Of a DNA stretch of 64,000 nt, positions 55,360 to 64,000 are shown piece after piece; positions within the stretch are counted from its first letter, which is position 1; the number at the start of each line of letters is the position of its first letter. Under the pieces are notes generated by a model, which had not been told where the DNA came from, searched no databases, and was given only the letters and a program-made list of their open reading frames with translations. Made by a program: the position numbers and the translations under genes. The stretch comes from Janthinobacterium sp. PAMC25594 (GTDB taxonomy: Bacteria; Pseudomonadota; Gammaproteobacteria; Burkholderiales; Burkholderiaceae_D), in the NCBI RefSeq assembly GCF_019443505.1, contig NZ_CP080377.1:4030001-4094000 (forward strand). Reading direction: 5' to 3'.

Positions 55360-55386
55360 CGGCGGCGCCTGGTGTCGCCGTTTTTT
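55360..55386 (+). terminator. Probable terminator after the TonB receptor gene
   Basis: Arms CGGCG and CGCCG around an 11-base GC-rich loop, followed by six T. The T-tract lies 19 bases before the next start codon, so some read-through into the peptidase gene is likely. Confidence 0.55.
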
Positions 55387-55404
55387 ATTTCAGGAAAGGG
55401 CCGC

Positions 55405-56484
55405 ATGTCGAGTCAGACCAATCTCAGCCGGCGCCGCTTCGGCGGCTTGCTGGCCGCCACCGTGGGGGCGGCAGGCACACCGGCGTGGGCGGCGGCCGCG
55501 CAAGGGAAGGGCAAACGCATGCAACAGCACCACGCATTGATCAAACCGGCGCGCCTGCGCGACGGCGACCTGGTCGCCATTATCGCACCGGGCGGTTTTA
55601 CGGATGAAGACGCCATCGCCCAGGCCGTGCGCAATATCGAATCGCTGGGGCTGCGCGCCAGCCTGGGCGCGAATATCCGCGCCGTGCACGGCAACTATGC
55701 GGGCACGGTGCGGCAGCGCCTCGACGACCTGCACGCGGCGTTCGCCGATCCCGAGGTCAAGGCGATCTGGGCCATCCGTGGCGGCTCCGGCTGCATTTCG
55801 CTGCTGGCGCTGCTCGACTACGCCTTGATCCAGCGCAATCCGAAAGTGCTGATCGGCTATTCCGACATCACGGCCCTGCACCTGGCCATCGCCAGCCAGA
55901 CGGGCCTGGTGACCTTCCACGGCCCCGTGGCCTCATCCACGTTTTCCGACTACACGGTGACGCAGCTGCGTAACGTGCTGATGACGCCGCAAGACAGCTA
56001 CACGATTCCGATGGCCTTGGACAACCACCGCCGCGCGCAGACGCAGCCGAACTTCGCCATCCGCACCGTGCATGGCGGCCAGGCGACGGGACGCTTGACG
56101 GGCGGCAACCTGTGCCTGGTCAGCGCGCTGGCCGGCACGCCGTATGCGGCCGATTTCCGCGAGCATATCCTTTTCCTCGAAGAAATCAATGAAGTGCCGT
56201 ACCGCATCGACCGCATGCTGTGCCAGCTCGACCTTTCCGTCGGTTTCAAGCACGCGGCGGCCTTGATGCTGGGCATTTTCGAGCATTGCGAGGCGGCCGA
56301 GGGCGATACTGCGCTGAGCCTCGATGCTACCCTGGACCAGCATTTGCAGCCTTTACGCGTACCGGCCGTCAGCGGCTACTCGTTTGGCCACATCCGCCAC
56401 CAGTTCACGCTACCTATGGGTATATTGGCGACCCTGGATGCGGACCGGCAAACCTTGACCTTGCTGGAGCCGGCCGTCTGCTAG
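55405..56484 (+). CDS. ldcA: LD-carboxypeptidase (S66 family), Tat-exported
   Basis: 359 residues. The N-terminus SQTNLSRRRFGGLLAA is a twin-arginine signal, with cleavage near AWA-AA (about 30). The S66 fold has the nucleophile Ser153 in GYSD, the Glu of FLEEINEVPYRIDRML and the His of SGYSFGHIRHQ. Cytoplasmic LdcA removes the terminal D-Ala from muropeptides between L- and D-centres; MccF relatives cleave microcin C. A Tat-exported form would act in the periplasm, which is less usual. AGGAAAGG precedes the ATG. Confidence 0.9.
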   Translation: MSSQTNLSRRRFGGLLAATVGAAGTPAWAAAAQGKGKRMQQHHALIKPARLRDGDLVAIIAPGGFTDEDAIAQAVRNIESLGLRASLGANIRAVHGNYAGTVRQRLDDLHAAFADPEVKAIWAIRGGSGCISLLALLDYALIQRNPKVLIGYSDITALHLAIASQTGLVTFHGPVASSTFSDYTVTQLRNVLMTPQDSYTIPMALDNHRRAQTQPNFAIRTVHGGQATGRLTGGNLCLVSALAGTPYAADFREHILFLEEINEVPYRIDRMLCQLDLSVGFKHAAALMLGIFEHCEAAEGDTALSLDATLDQHLQPLRVPAVSGYSFGHIRHQFTLPMGILATLDADRQTLTLLEPAVC

Positions 56485-56569
56485 CGCACGGTGCGGCAGG
56501 GCGATTGTCAGTATGCTAGTGTGATAAGGCGTGGCACGAGGCCGCGCCGTCTTCCTCACCGCACCCGAC

Positions 56570-57463
56570 ATGATCAACCGCCACGCCAGTACCTACATCC
56601 TCAGCCACCCGCTGGCCTTCGCGCTGCAGGTGCTGAAGGGTTTCCGCGCCAACCAGGGCTTGCTGCTGGCGGGCGCCGTCGCGTATTACTCGCTGCTGTC
56701 CATCGTGCCCTTGCTGATGCTGGTGGTGGTGGCCCTGTCGCACGTGATCGCGCAGGACGAATTGCTGCAAACAATCGGCCATTACCTGGAGTGGCTGGTG
56801 CCGGGACAATCGAAGGCCATCGTGGGCGAGATCGCACATTTTCTCGACAACCGGGGCGTGATGGGCTGGCTGTTGCTGCTGACCATGCTGTTTTTCAGTT
56901 CCTTGGCGTTTACCGTGCTGGAAAACGCCATGAGCGTGATTTTCATTCACCGCGTCGCCATCCGCCGCCGCCATTTCCTCATTTCCGCCGTGCTGCCGTA
57001 CTGCTACATCCTGTGCCTGGGCGTGGGTATCCTGCTCATCACGCTGGTGGCGGGCGGCTTGCAGGTGATGGGCGAGGAAAGCGTGCGCTTCCTGCGCCAC
57101 GACTGGGGCCTGGAAGGCGTGTCCGGCGTGCTGCTGTATCTGCTGGGGCTGGGGGGAGAAATCCTCGTGCTCAGCTCGATTTACCTGGTCATGCCGGTGG
57201 GAAGATTATCGATTACGCATGCGCTGATCGGCGGCGTGACGGCGGCCCTGCTGTGGGAAATCGCCCGCCACGTGCTGGTCTGGTATTTTTCCACCTTGTC
57301 GCAGGTGAATGTCGTGTATGGCTCGATGACGACGGCCATCGTCGTCATGTTCAGCCTGGAAATCGGCGCCACCCTGCTACTGCTGGGCGCGCAAGTGATT
57401 TCCGAATACGAAAGAGTGGCGCGTGGCGGCGAAGAGGACAAGCCGCTGGCGCTAAGGACTTGA
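56570..57463 (+). CDS. YihY/BrkB-family inner-membrane protein
   Basis: 298 residues with six hydrophobic helices. Conserved segments are GLLLAGAVAYYSLLSIVPLLMLVVV near the N-terminus, LFFSSLAFTVLENAMSVIF, and VYGSMTTAIVVMFSLEIGATLLLLGAQ near the C-terminus. The family was once called ribonuclease BN by mistake; its function is not settled, though transport has been suggested. An alternative GTG start 39 bases upstream would add 13 residues. The small RNA promoter begins 13 bases after its stop. Confidence 0.87.
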   Translation: MINRHASTYILSHPLAFALQVLKGFRANQGLLLAGAVAYYSLLSIVPLLMLVVVALSHVIAQDELLQTIGHYLEWLVPGQSKAIVGEIAHFLDNRGVMGWLLLLTMLFFSSLAFTVLENAMSVIFIHRVAIRRRHFLISAVLPYCYILCLGVGILLITLVAGGLQVMGEESVRFLRHDWGLEGVSGVLLYLLGLGGEILVLSSIYLVMPVGRLSITHALIGGVTAALLWEIARHVLVWYFSTLSQVNVVYGSMTTAIVVMFSLEIGATLLLLGAQVISEYERVARGGEEDKPLALRT

Positions 57464-57476
57464 TTTAAAAAGGTTG

Positions 57477-57505
57477 TTGCGTCGCACAAAAGGCTGTGCT
57501 ATACT
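57477..57505 (+). promoter_or_regulatory. Sigma-70 promoter of the candidate small RNA
   Basis: TTGCGT, 17-base spacer, TATACT, with the transcript predicted to start about 57511-57513. The -10 box is close to consensus and no coding start with a ribosome-binding site follows directly. Confidence 0.75.
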
Positions 57506-57511
57506 CCGTTC

Positions 57512-57774
57512 AGTGATTGAGATTTGGCAGCAAATCATCTCACCATCCAGTTTCAGCGCTGCGACCGACAGGTGTAATGTCGATGGCGTGACAGAGCGAA
57601 GAGTGGATTTTGTAATTCCGGATACGATGGTTGATTTACACCTTGGAGTCACCATGCAGATAGCATGGGAGTCCGAAAATCAGGAGGCACTTTGCAGATA
57701 GCACTGGCGTCCATGACACGATTAAAGCATTGGTAATACATTGGAACGAAGCCCGCGCTAGCGGGCTTTTTTTT
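57512..57774 (+). ncRNA. Candidate small RNA with two tandem hairpins
   Basis: About 263 nt between a clear promoter and a strong terminator, in a 385-base gap without a recognisable gene. Visible structures: a 6-bp hairpin GATTTG-GCAG-CAAATC (57521-57536); CGACA-N7-TGTCG (57566-57582); and two related hairpins 38 bases apart (57645-57674 and 57683-57712). The latter share GGAG...GTCC bases and the identical apical TGCAGATAGCA with an AGATA loop. Six GGA triplets are present, some at stem bases, so CsrA-type binding is possible. It is not 6S, 4.5S, tmRNA or RNase P RNA by signature. A 15-codon frame with a ribosome-binding site lies inside it. Confidence 0.68.
57749..57774 (+). terminator. 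Intrinsic terminator of the candidate small RNA
   Basis: Perfect stem AAGCCCGC / GCGGGCTT with a GCTA loop and eight T (overlapping the stem end), then CGTCT. Confidence 0.92.
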
Positions 57775-57804
57775 CGTCTATTGAAAACCCAGCGGCGTAA
57801 CCCC

Positions 57805-57832
57805 GGGGTCGTACCCTGCAGGGTACGACCCC
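57805..57832. repeat. Perfect 28-bp palindrome
   Basis: The half-site GGGGTCGTACCCTG is followed directly by its exact reverse complement, with no loop. A second small hairpin (CCCCAG / CTGGGG, 57829-57847) overlaps its right end. It lies just beyond the stop of the acyl-CoA dehydrogenase gene and could end or protect that transcript. Confidence 0.85.
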
Positions 57833-57848
57833 AGCCTTTGCCTGGGGT

Positions 57849-58976
57849 TTACAAAGCTCTGGCGATGAGTATCTTCTGGATATCGCTGGTGCCCTCGTAA
57901 ATCTGGCACACGCGCACGTCGCGGTAGATGCGTTCGACGGGGAAATCGGACACATAACCGTAGCCGCCGTGCACCTGGATGGCGTCCGAACAGACCTTTT
58001 CCGCCATTTCCGACGCAAACAGCTTGGCCATGGCCGCTTCCTTCAGGCACGGCAGGCCCGCATCCTTCATGGCCGCCGCGTGGCGGATCAGCTGGCGCGC
58101 CGCTTCGATCTGCGTGGCCATGTCGGCCAGGCGGAATTGCACGGCCTGGTGTTCATAGATGGGTTTGCCGAAACTCTCGCGCTCGCGCGCGTAGCTCAAG
58201 GCCGCTTCGTACGCGGCGCGCGCCATGCCCACGGCTTGCGAAGCGATGCCGATGCGTCCGCCTTCCAGGCCGGACAGGGCGATCTTGTAGCCTTGTCCTT
58301 CTTCGCCGATTAAATTTTCCGCCGGGATGCGGCAGTTGTCGAACAGGATTTGCGCCGTGTCCGACGAATGCTGACCCATCTTCTGTTCCAGTCCCGCCAC
58401 GATGTAGCCGGGCGTGTTCGTCGGCACCCAGAAGGCGCTGATGCCGCGCTTGCCGGCCGCCTTGTCGGTGACGGCCATGACGATGGCCACGTCCGCATAC
58501 TTGCCGCTGGTAATGAATTGTTTCGTGCCGTTGATGACGTACGCATTGCCGTCGCGGGTGGCCGTGGTGCGCAGGGCCGAGGCATCGCTGCCCGTGTGCG
58601 GTTCCGTCAGGCAAAACGCCCCCAGCATGGCGCCTTGCGCCAGCGGACGCAGCCACTGTTCTTTCTGTGCATCGTTGGCATACATCATGGCGATGCTGCA
58701 CACGGGGCAATTGTTGACGGAAATGATGGTCGACGTGCCGCCATCACCGGCGGCGATTTCTTCCAGCACCAGGGCCAGCGACACGTAGTCGAGGCCGGCG
58801 CCACCGAGCGCTTCCGGCACGGCCACGCCAAAGGCGCCCAGCGCGGCCAGTTCCTGCAATTCTTCCTTCGGGAAATGATGTTCCTTGTCCCAGCGGGCCG
58901 CGTTGGGCGCCAGGCGCTCGCGCGAAAAACTGCGCAGCGCTTCCTGGATCATGGTCTGTTCTTCATTGAGTATCAT
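57849..58976 (-). CDS. Acyl-CoA dehydrogenase (short/medium-chain type)
   Basis: 375 residues with the full acyl-CoA dehydrogenase fold. FAD-contact segments are FCLTEPHTGSDASALRTTA and YVINGTKQFITSG; the C-terminal IQVHGGYGYVSDFPVERIYRD and CQIYEGTSDIQ include the catalytic Glu in the YEGT position used by short/medium-chain enzymes. The substrate is not defined; butyryl-CoA-like is likely from the motif set. It is followed upstream on the same strand by SDR, thiolase and aceK genes. Confidence 0.93.
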   Translation of the reverse strand: MILNEEQTMIQEALRSFSRERLAPNAARWDKEHHFPKEELQELAALGAFGVAVPEALGGAGLDYVSLALVLEEIAAGDGGTSTIISVNNCPVCSIAMMYANDAQKEQWLRPLAQGAMLGAFCLTEPHTGSDASALRTTATRDGNAYVINGTKQFITSGKYADVAIVMAVTDKAAGKRGISAFWVPTNTPGYIVAGLEQKMGQHSSDTAQILFDNCRIPAENLIGEEGQGYKIALSGLEGGRIGIASQAVGMARAAYEAALSYARERESFGKPIYEHQAVQFRLADMATQIEAARQLIRHAAAMKDAGLPCLKEAAMAKLFASEMAEKVCSDAIQVHGGYGYVSDFPVERIYRDVRVCQIYEGTSDIQKILIARAL

Positions 58977-59015
58977 GGGACGTCGTCTCGTTTGTTTTTA
59001 TGGTGTGTGGGGGAA

Positions 59016-59684
59016 TTACCAGCCGATGGGCTTGCCATCGTAGTTGCGGAACACGGCCTTGTCCGTGGCCGGCAGGCTGGCCAGCGTGGCGCGGATACCG
59101 GCAGCGCTTTCTTCCGGGGAAATATCCGCGCCGGCGCCGCCCATGTCCGTGCGCACCCAGCCTGGGTGGAAAGCCACGCAGCTGACGCCTTGCGGGCCAT
59201 GCACGAGGGCTGTGTCGATCAGCACGGAATTCAAGGCGGCCTTGCTGGCGCGGTACAGCGAACCGCTGGGGTTGCCCCGTTCGCTCAGGGAACCCATGTG
59301 CGAGGACAGCACGGCGAGTTTCCCTTTTGCATTGACCACCAGCGGTGCCAGGATCGGCAGCAGCCGCATGGCCGCCAGCACGTTCGTGTGCATGACGGCA
59401 TCGAAATCTTCTTGCGTGGGGGTACCGTCGTGACGGGGGCCATACACGCCCGCGTTGAGGATGGCCACGTCGAGTTTTTCATCGTCGAGCTTACGGCCCA
59501 GGGCGGCACAGCCGTCCACATCCGTCACGTCGAGCTGGTGCGCTTCCGCGCCCAGTTGCGCAAGGGCGTCGCAAGCGTCTTGTGTGCGCGCCGTGGCGAT
59601 CACCCGCCAGCCGTCGTGGCAGTATTGACGGGCGATTGCGTGGCCGATGCCGCGCGAGGCGCCGATGATCAATGCGGTAGGCAT
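59016..59684 (-). CDS. Short-chain dehydrogenase/reductase
   Basis: 222 residues of the classical SDR superfamily. NAD(P) motif ALIIGASRGIGHAIARQY at the N-terminus, LNAGVYGP for the NAG motif, the catalytic Ser in LSSHMGS and YRASK with the Tyr-Lys pair. Short relatives resemble CsgA/C-factor-type SDRs. Substrate unknown; position beside acyl-CoA dehydrogenase and thiolase genes hints at a hydroxyacyl or carbonyl compound. It starts 39 bases from the next gene. Confidence 0.88.
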   Translation of the reverse strand: MPTALIIGASRGIGHAIARQYCHDGWRVIATARTQDACDALAQLGAEAHQLDVTDVDGCAALGRKLDDEKLDVAILNAGVYGPRHDGTPTQEDFDAVMHTNVLAAMRLLPILAPLVVNAKGKLAVLSSHMGSLSERGNPSGSLYRASKAALNSVLIDTALVHGPQGVSCVAFHPGWVRTDMGGAGADISPEESAAGIRATLASLPATDKAVFRNYDGKPIGW

Positions 59685-59762
59685 GTGTTTTCTCCTGGGT
59701 AATCAATGAAAAGGCGCGCAGCAAACGAGTCCACGCCGCGCGCCTGTCGTCAACAGAGCCGC

Positions 59763-60959
59763 TTATACCAGTTCGATCGCCATCGCCGTCGCTTCGCCGC
59801 CGCCGATGCACAGGGCCGCCACGCCGCGCTTGCCGCCGGTTTTCTTCAAGGCGCCCAGCAGGGTAACGATGATGCGCGCGCCCGAGGCGCCGATCGGGTG
59901 GCCCAGCGCGCACGCGCCGCCGTGGATGTTGATCTTGCTGTGTGGAATGTCCAGGTCGTGCATGGCGGCCATCGGCACGGCGGCGAACGCTTCATTGATC
60001 TCGAACAAGTCCACCTTGCTGCTGCTCCAGCCTGTTTTGGCGTACAGCTTCTTGATGGCGCCGATGGGCGCCGTGGTGAATTCGTTCGGCGCCTGTGCGT
60101 GCGTGGCGTGGCCGTGGATCTTGGCGATGACGGTGCAGCCGAGCTTTTTCGCCGTCGATTCGCGCATCAGCACCAGGGCGGCCGCGCCATCGTTGATCGA
60201 CGAAGACGAGGCGGCCGTGATGGTGCCGTCCTTCTTGAACGCCGCTTTCAGGGTCGGGATTTTTTCCAGGCGGGCTTTTTGCGGGCCTTCATCGATGCTG
60301 ACGATGGTGTCGCCGCCGCGGCCGGAAACGGTCACGGGCACGATTTCCCATTCGAAACTGCCATCCTTGGTGGCCGCTTGCGCGCGTTTCACCGAGTCGA
60401 TGGCAAACGCATCCTGCGCTTCGCGCGTGAAGCCGTACTGGCTGGCGCACTCTTCGGCAAATGTGCCCATCGAGCGGGCATTGCCCTTTTCATCGCGGCT
60501 GTAGGCATCTTCCAGGCCATCCATCATCATGTGGTCATAGATCATGCCGTGGCCGATGCGGTAGCCGCCGCGCGCCTTCGGCACCAGGTAGGGGGCGTTG
60601 GTCATCGATTCCATGCCGCCCGCCACCACCACGTCGGCGCTGCCGGCGAGCAAGGTGTCATGCGCGAACATGGTCGTCTGCATGGCCGAGCCGCACATTT
60701 TCGACAAGGTCACGGCGCCCGTGGAATCGGGCAAGCCAGCCTTGCGCAAGGCCTGGCGCGCGGGCGCCTGGCCCTGGCCAGCCATCAGGCAATTGCCGAA
60801 AAACACGTGTTCCACGGCATCCGGCGCCACGCCGGACCGTTCGACGGCGGCGCGGATGGCCACGGCGCCCAGGTCGCTGGCGGTGACGTTGGCAAAATCG
60901 CCCTGGAAGGCGCCCATGGGGGTGCGCGCGGCACCGACGATTACGACTGGATCATTCAT
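59763..60959 (-). CDS. Acetyl-CoA C-acyltransferase (thiolase)
   Basis: 398 residues. Nucleophilic Cys89 in [10 protein letters not shown]; the C-terminal [20 protein letters not shown] and [11 protein letters not shown] supply the His and second Cys. It either cleaves 3-ketoacyl-CoA or condenses acetyl-CoA; as leucine breakdown yields acetoacetate, an acetoacetyl-CoA thiolase role is plausible. Its ATG overlaps the end of aceK by 8 bases, so the two are co-translated. Confidence 0.95.
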   Translation of the reverse strand: MNDPVVIVGAARTPMGAFQGDFANVTASDLGAVAIRAAVERSGVAPDAVEHVFFGNCLMAGQGQAPARQALRKAGLPDSTGAVTLSKMCGSAMQTTMFAHDTLLAGSADVVVAGGMESMTNAPYLVPKARGGYRIGHGMIYDHMMMDGLEDAYSRDEKGNARSMGTFAEECASQYGFTREAQDAFAIDSVKRAQAATKDGSFEWEIVPVTVSGRGGDTIVSIDEGPQKARLEKIPTLKAAFKKDGTITAASSSSINDGAAALVLMRESTAKKLGCTVIAKIHGHATHAQAPNEFTTAPIGAIKKLYAKTGWSSSKVDLFEINEAFAAVPMAAMHDLDIPHSKINIHGGACALGHPIGASGARIIVTLLGALKKTGGKRGVAALCIGGGEATAMAIELV

Positions 60960-62754
60960 GTTGGATCTCCGGTTGGGGGTGGGAAGGTGCTTGCTTACAA
61001 AAACGCAGGTGCTGCGGATACGGGAAGACGTCCTCGATATGGCCGTCTTCGATGCGCTGCTTGCGCGCCTGCCAATATTGCGCCGTCAGCAGGTCGGCAT
61101 GGTGCTGCATGAAATAGGTGCGGATGCGGGGATTGCCCAGCAGGAATGTGCCGAATTGTTCGGGAAACACATCGTGCTTGCCGATGGGATACCACGGTTC
61201 GGCCGACATTTCTTCCTCCTCCGTGCGGGCTTGCGGGATGACGCGGAACTGGCAATCGGTGATGTACTCGATTTCATCGTAATCGTAAAAAACGACACGC
61301 TGATGACGTGTCACGCCAAAGTTTTTATACAGCATGTCGCCCGGAAAAATATTCGCCGCCACCAGTTCCTTGATGGCGTTGCCGTACTCGATGATGGCGT
61401 GTTCCACCAGGTCGTCGCGGCCTTCCTTCTCGGCATTGCTCAGCCACATGTTCAGCGGCACCATGCGCCGCTCGATGTACAGGTGGCGGATGATGATCTG
61501 CTCCTGGTCTTCCTCGATCAGCGAGGGGGCGAACTGTTTCAGCTCGGCCAGCAGTTCCGCAGTAAAACGGGCACGGGGAAAGGCCACGTTGGAATACTCG
61601 AGTGTGTCGGCCATGCGGCCTACGCGGTCGTGGTGTTTCACCAGCAAGTACTTTTGCTGGACTTGCGCGCGCGTGGTTTCCTTGGGCGGCGGGAAAAAAT
61701 CCTTGATCACCTTGAAGACATATGGAAACGACGGCAGGGCAAACACCAGCATCACCAGGCCGCGGATGCCGGGCGCGCTTTCGAAGTGGTCCGACGAGTG
61801 TTTTAAATGCTGCAGGTAGTCGCGGTAAAACAAGGTCTTGCCCTGTTTTTGCAGGCCCAGTATCGTGTAAATTTCGCTGCGCGGTTTGCGCGGCAGCAAG
61901 CTGCGCAGGAATTGCACATAGGCCGACGGCACTTCCATATCCACCAGAAAATAGGCACGCGTAAACGAAAACAGCACGGCGATCTGTTGCTGCTCGAACA
62001 GTACCGTGTCGAGTACCAGCTTGCCGTGGCGGTTGTGCAGGATGGGCACGACGAACGGGTATTCGCGGTTGCCGTTGATGCCCTTGCCGACCAGGTAGGC
62101 GCCCTTGTTGCGGTAGAACAAACTGGTCAAGACCTGGAGCTGGTGGTTCGGCTCCAGCTTGTCGCTGCCGAACAGCTGCCGCAGGCGCGCTTCCACCTGG
62201 GCCACGTCGCGCTCCAGGTCGGCAAATGCGCAGTCCAGCTGGAAGTTGCCCAGCATGAGCGTCAGGGTATGGCGCAAGCCATCCTTGCCCGGGTAATACA
62301 CGCGGTAGGTGGGCACCGGGTCTTGCGTCTCGATGTATTCCGTGGAAACGACGGGACGCACGAAAATATAGTCGTTATTGAAATAAGTGCGGTGCAGGAT
62401 GTTGCAGCAGACGGAATTGAAGAAGGTTTCCGCCAGTTCCGGTTGCTTGTGCTCCGTCAGCATGCCGATGTAGTGCAGCTTGAGTTCGCGCCACACTTCG
62501 TCGCTCAACTCCGACTCTTCGTACTCATCTTCGAGCATCTGCACGCATTCCTGCACGCGCTTGTCATAAAAGTCGATGCGTTCGCGGGCCGCCGTCTGGG
62601 CCGCGCTCCAGGCGCCTTGTTCGAAATACCGCTTGGCGTGCTGGCTCGTTTCGCGGAACAGACGGTAATGCTTGTCGAAGCCGTCGCGGATGGTGCGCGC
62701 GATATCGAATGCAATCTGGGAAGAGAGCAATTTGGGGAAGGCAATTTGCGTCAT
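60952..62754 (-). CDS. aceK: Isocitrate dehydrogenase kinase/phosphatase
   Basis: 600 residues, close to the E. coli length. The ATP-binding loop region [27 protein letters not shown] and the acidic [15 protein letters not shown] segment are hallmarks. AceK phosphorylates or dephosphorylates isocitrate dehydrogenase and so sets the split between the TCA cycle and the glyoxylate bypass. It is not next to aceA/aceB here but between liuA (53-base gap) and a thiolase gene, which ties the switch to acetyl-CoA-producing catabolism. Confidence 0.96.
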   Translation of the reverse strand: MTQIAFPKLLSSQIAFDIARTIRDGFDKHYRLFRETSQHAKRYFEQGAWSAAQTAARERIDFYDKRVQECVQMLEDEYEESELSDEVWRELKLHYIGMLTEHKQPELAETFFNSVCCNILHRTYFNNDYIFVRPVVSTEYIETQDPVPTYRVYYPGKDGLRHTLTLMLGNFQLDCAFADLERDVAQVEARLRQLFGSDKLEPNHQLQVLTSLFYRNKGAYLVGKGINGNREYPFVVPILHNRHGKLVLDTVLFEQQQIAVLFSFTRAYFLVDMEVPSAYVQFLRSLLPRKPRSEIYTILGLQKQGKTLFYRDYLQHLKHSSDHFESAPGIRGLVMLVFALPSFPYVFKVIKDFFPPPKETTRAQVQQKYLLVKHHDRVGRMADTLEYSNVAFPRARFTAELLAELKQFAPSLIEEDQEQIIIRHLYIERRMVPLNMWLSNAEKEGRDDLVEHAIIEYGNAIKELVAANIFPGDMLYKNFGVTRHQRVVFYDYDEIEYITDCQFRVIPQARTEEEEMSAEPWYPIGKHDVFPEQFGTFLLGNPRIRTYFMQHHADLLTAQYWQARKQRIEDGHIEDVFPYPQHLRFCKQAPSHPQPEIQHE

Positions 62755-62807
62755 AGTTGTGCTCGCATGAATGGCTTATCCCCCAGTCGATAACCGCGCG
62801 CCCGTGC

Positions 62808-63992
62808 TTACTTGGTTTCCGCAAACAATTCGCGGCCGATCAGCATGCGGCGGATTTCGCTGGTCCCGGCGCCGATTTCGTACAGCTTGGCATCGCGCCA
62901 CAGGCGGCCGGCCGGATACTCGTTGATGTAGCCGTTGCCGCCCAGTGCCTGGATCGCTTCGCCCGCCATCCAGGTCGCCTTCTCCGCACTATACAGAATG
63001 GCGCCGGCCGCATCCTTGCGCAACTGGCGCACGGCTTCCGGCGTGGTGGCGCGGTCGCAGGCCTGGCCCACGGCGTAGACATAGGCCTTGCACGCCATCA
63101 TGGTCGAGTACATATCGGCCAGCTTACCTTGCATCAACTGGAACTCGCCGATGGCCTGGCCAAATTGCTTGCGGTCATGCACGTAGGGCACGACCAGGTC
63201 CATGCAGGCCTGCATGATGCCCAGCGGGCCGCCGGACAGCACGGTGCGCTCGAAATCGAGGCCCGACATCAGCACGTTGACGCCCTTGCCCAGGCCACCG
63301 AGCACGTTTTCGGCCGGCACTTCGCAATCCTGGAACACCAGTTCGCCCGTGTGCGAGCCGCGCATGCCCAGCTTGTCGAGCTTTTGCGCGATGGAAAATC
63401 CTTTGAAATTCTTTTCGATCAGGAACGCCGTCATGCCGCGCGCACCCGCTTCCAGGTCGTTTTTCGCGTACACCACCAGCACGTCCGCGTCGGGACCGTT
63501 GGTGATCCACATCTTGGTGCCGTTCAGAACCCAGCGGTCGCCCTTGAAGTCGGCGCGCAGCTTCATGCTGACGACGTCCGAGCCCGCGTTCGGCTCCGAC
63601 ATGGCCAAGGCGCCGATGTGCTCGCCCGTGATGAGTTTTGGCAGGTACTTCGCCTTTTGCTCGGCCGTGCCGTTGCGCTTGATCTGGTTCACGCACAGGT
63701 TCGAGTGGGCGCCGTAGGACAGGCCGACGGAGGCCGAGGCGCGCGAGATCTCTTCCATGGCGATGATGTGCGCCAGGTAGCCCATGCCGGCGCCGCCATA
63801 TTCTTCGCTGACGGTGATGCCGAGCAAGCCCATGTCGCCCATCTTGCGCCACAGGTCCATGGGGAACTGGTCGGTGCGGTCGATCTCGGCCGCGCGCGGC
63901 GCGATTTCGGCGGCGGCAAATTGTTGGATCGCTTCGCGCAGGGAGGCGATGTCGTCGCCGTGGTCAAAGGTCAAGCCTGGGAGATGGAGCAT
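62808..63992 (-). CDS. liuA: Isovaleryl-CoA dehydrogenase
   Basis: 394 residues. The catalytic base is Glu248 in [14 protein letters not shown], the IVD-specific position, while the usual C-terminal YEGT is replaced by YEIGAGTSE; together these identify isovaleryl-CoA dehydrogenase. It converts isovaleryl-CoA to 3-methylcrotonyl-CoA, the substrate of the carboxylase encoded at 12-21 kb. AGGA lies just before the ATG at the right edge of the window. It is the first visible gene of a minus-strand run with aceK and thiolase. Confidence 0.96.
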   Translation of the reverse strand: MLHLPGLTFDHGDDIASLREAIQQFAAAEIAPRAAEIDRTDQFPMDLWRKMGDMGLLGITVSEEYGGAGMGYLAHIIAMEEISRASASVGLSYGAHSNLCVNQIKRNGTAEQKAKYLPKLITGEHIGALAMSEPNAGSDVVSMKLRADFKGDRWVLNGTKMWITNGPDADVLVVYAKNDLEAGARGMTAFLIEKNFKGFSIAQKLDKLGMRGSHTGELVFQDCEVPAENVLGGLGKGVNVLMSGLDFERTVLSGGPLGIMQACMDLVVPYVHDRKQFGQAIGEFQLMQGKLADMYSTMMACKAYVYAVGQACDRATTPEAVRQLRKDAAGAILYSAEKATWMAGEAIQALGGNGYINEYPAGRLWRDAKLYEIGAGTSEIRRMLIGRELFAETK

Positions 63993-64000
63993 GTCGTCCT

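Noticed and set aside
57512..57774. 6S RNA, 4.5S RNA, tmRNA or RNase P RNA
   Set aside because: The ends are not complementary as in 6S RNA. The SRP GGTCAGG...GGAAGCAGCC loop, the tmRNA tRNA-like ends and the RNase P GAGGAAAGTCCGGGC segment are all absent.

Overview
The window looks like chromosome of a betaproteobacterium of the Oxalobacteraceae, most likely Janthinobacterium or a close relative. The 16S rRNA signature, the tRNA-Ile/tRNA-Ala spacer, the high-GC codon use and the gene neighbourhoods (yraP-diaA-yraN-lpoA opposite rsmI; a leucine/isovalerate liu cluster) all fit. No phage, insertion sequence, plasmid gene or CRISPR array was seen.

Layout. 1-10.3 kb: envelope and housekeeping genes (PEBP protein, PepSY membrane protein, hotdog thioesterase, an ECF sigma/anti-sigma pair, a TlpA-type thioredoxin, then dolP-diaA-yraN-lpoA divergent from rsmI), followed by an MNT-HEPN toxin-antitoxin-like pair with a double-palindrome operator and a TonB-like membrane protein. 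10.4-10.6 kb: tRNA-Pro. 10.7-21.6 kb, all on the minus strand: the leucine-degradation genes mccB-liuC, a complete bioA-bioF-bioD-bioB biotin set, then mccA-ghrA-hmgL, so the biotin-dependent carboxylase is encoded around the genes that make its cofactor. 21.6-35.9 kb: a YchJ protein, a DadA-like oxidase, a GntR/UTRA regulator, an exported NTF2-like/PfpI fusion, a membrane AraC protein, and a peptidoglycan-recycling block (murQ, ampG, digH-like glycosidase, BadF-type sugar kinase, amiD-like amidase, LysR, ddpX) ending at an SLC6 transporter.

35.9-47.4 kb: two complete rRNA operons (16S-tRNA-Ile-tRNA-Ala-23S-5S) in direct tandem, repeat unit about 5.86 kb. Each has two promoters, boxA sites, processing stems and its own terminator. 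The structural RNAs appear identical; the leaders and terminators differ, so the copies are physically distinct.

47.5-57.8 kb: dacB (PBP4), an SpmA/SpmB-type membrane protein, a peptide-type periplasmic binding protein, a large TonB-dependent receptor, an LD-carboxypeptidase and a YihY membrane protein, then an apparently undescribed small RNA gene of about 263 nt with two tandem hairpins. 57.8-64 kb: acyl-CoA dehydrogenase, SDR, thiolase, aceK and isovaleryl-CoA dehydrogenase (liuA), which supplies the substrate of the methylcrotonyl-CoA carboxylase encoded 41 kb away.

The strongest non-gene signals are (i) a bipartite 37-bp element (CCAAAAAGTTAT-N14-TTTTCATTGGC) upstream of three separate genes (dadA-like, peptide-binding protein, TonB receptor), which defines a candidate regulon; (ii) the tandem-hairpin small RNA with a good promoter and terminator; (iii) a T8-CGTC signature after five of the window's intrinsic terminators; and (iv) the operator overlapping the start codon of the MNT gene.
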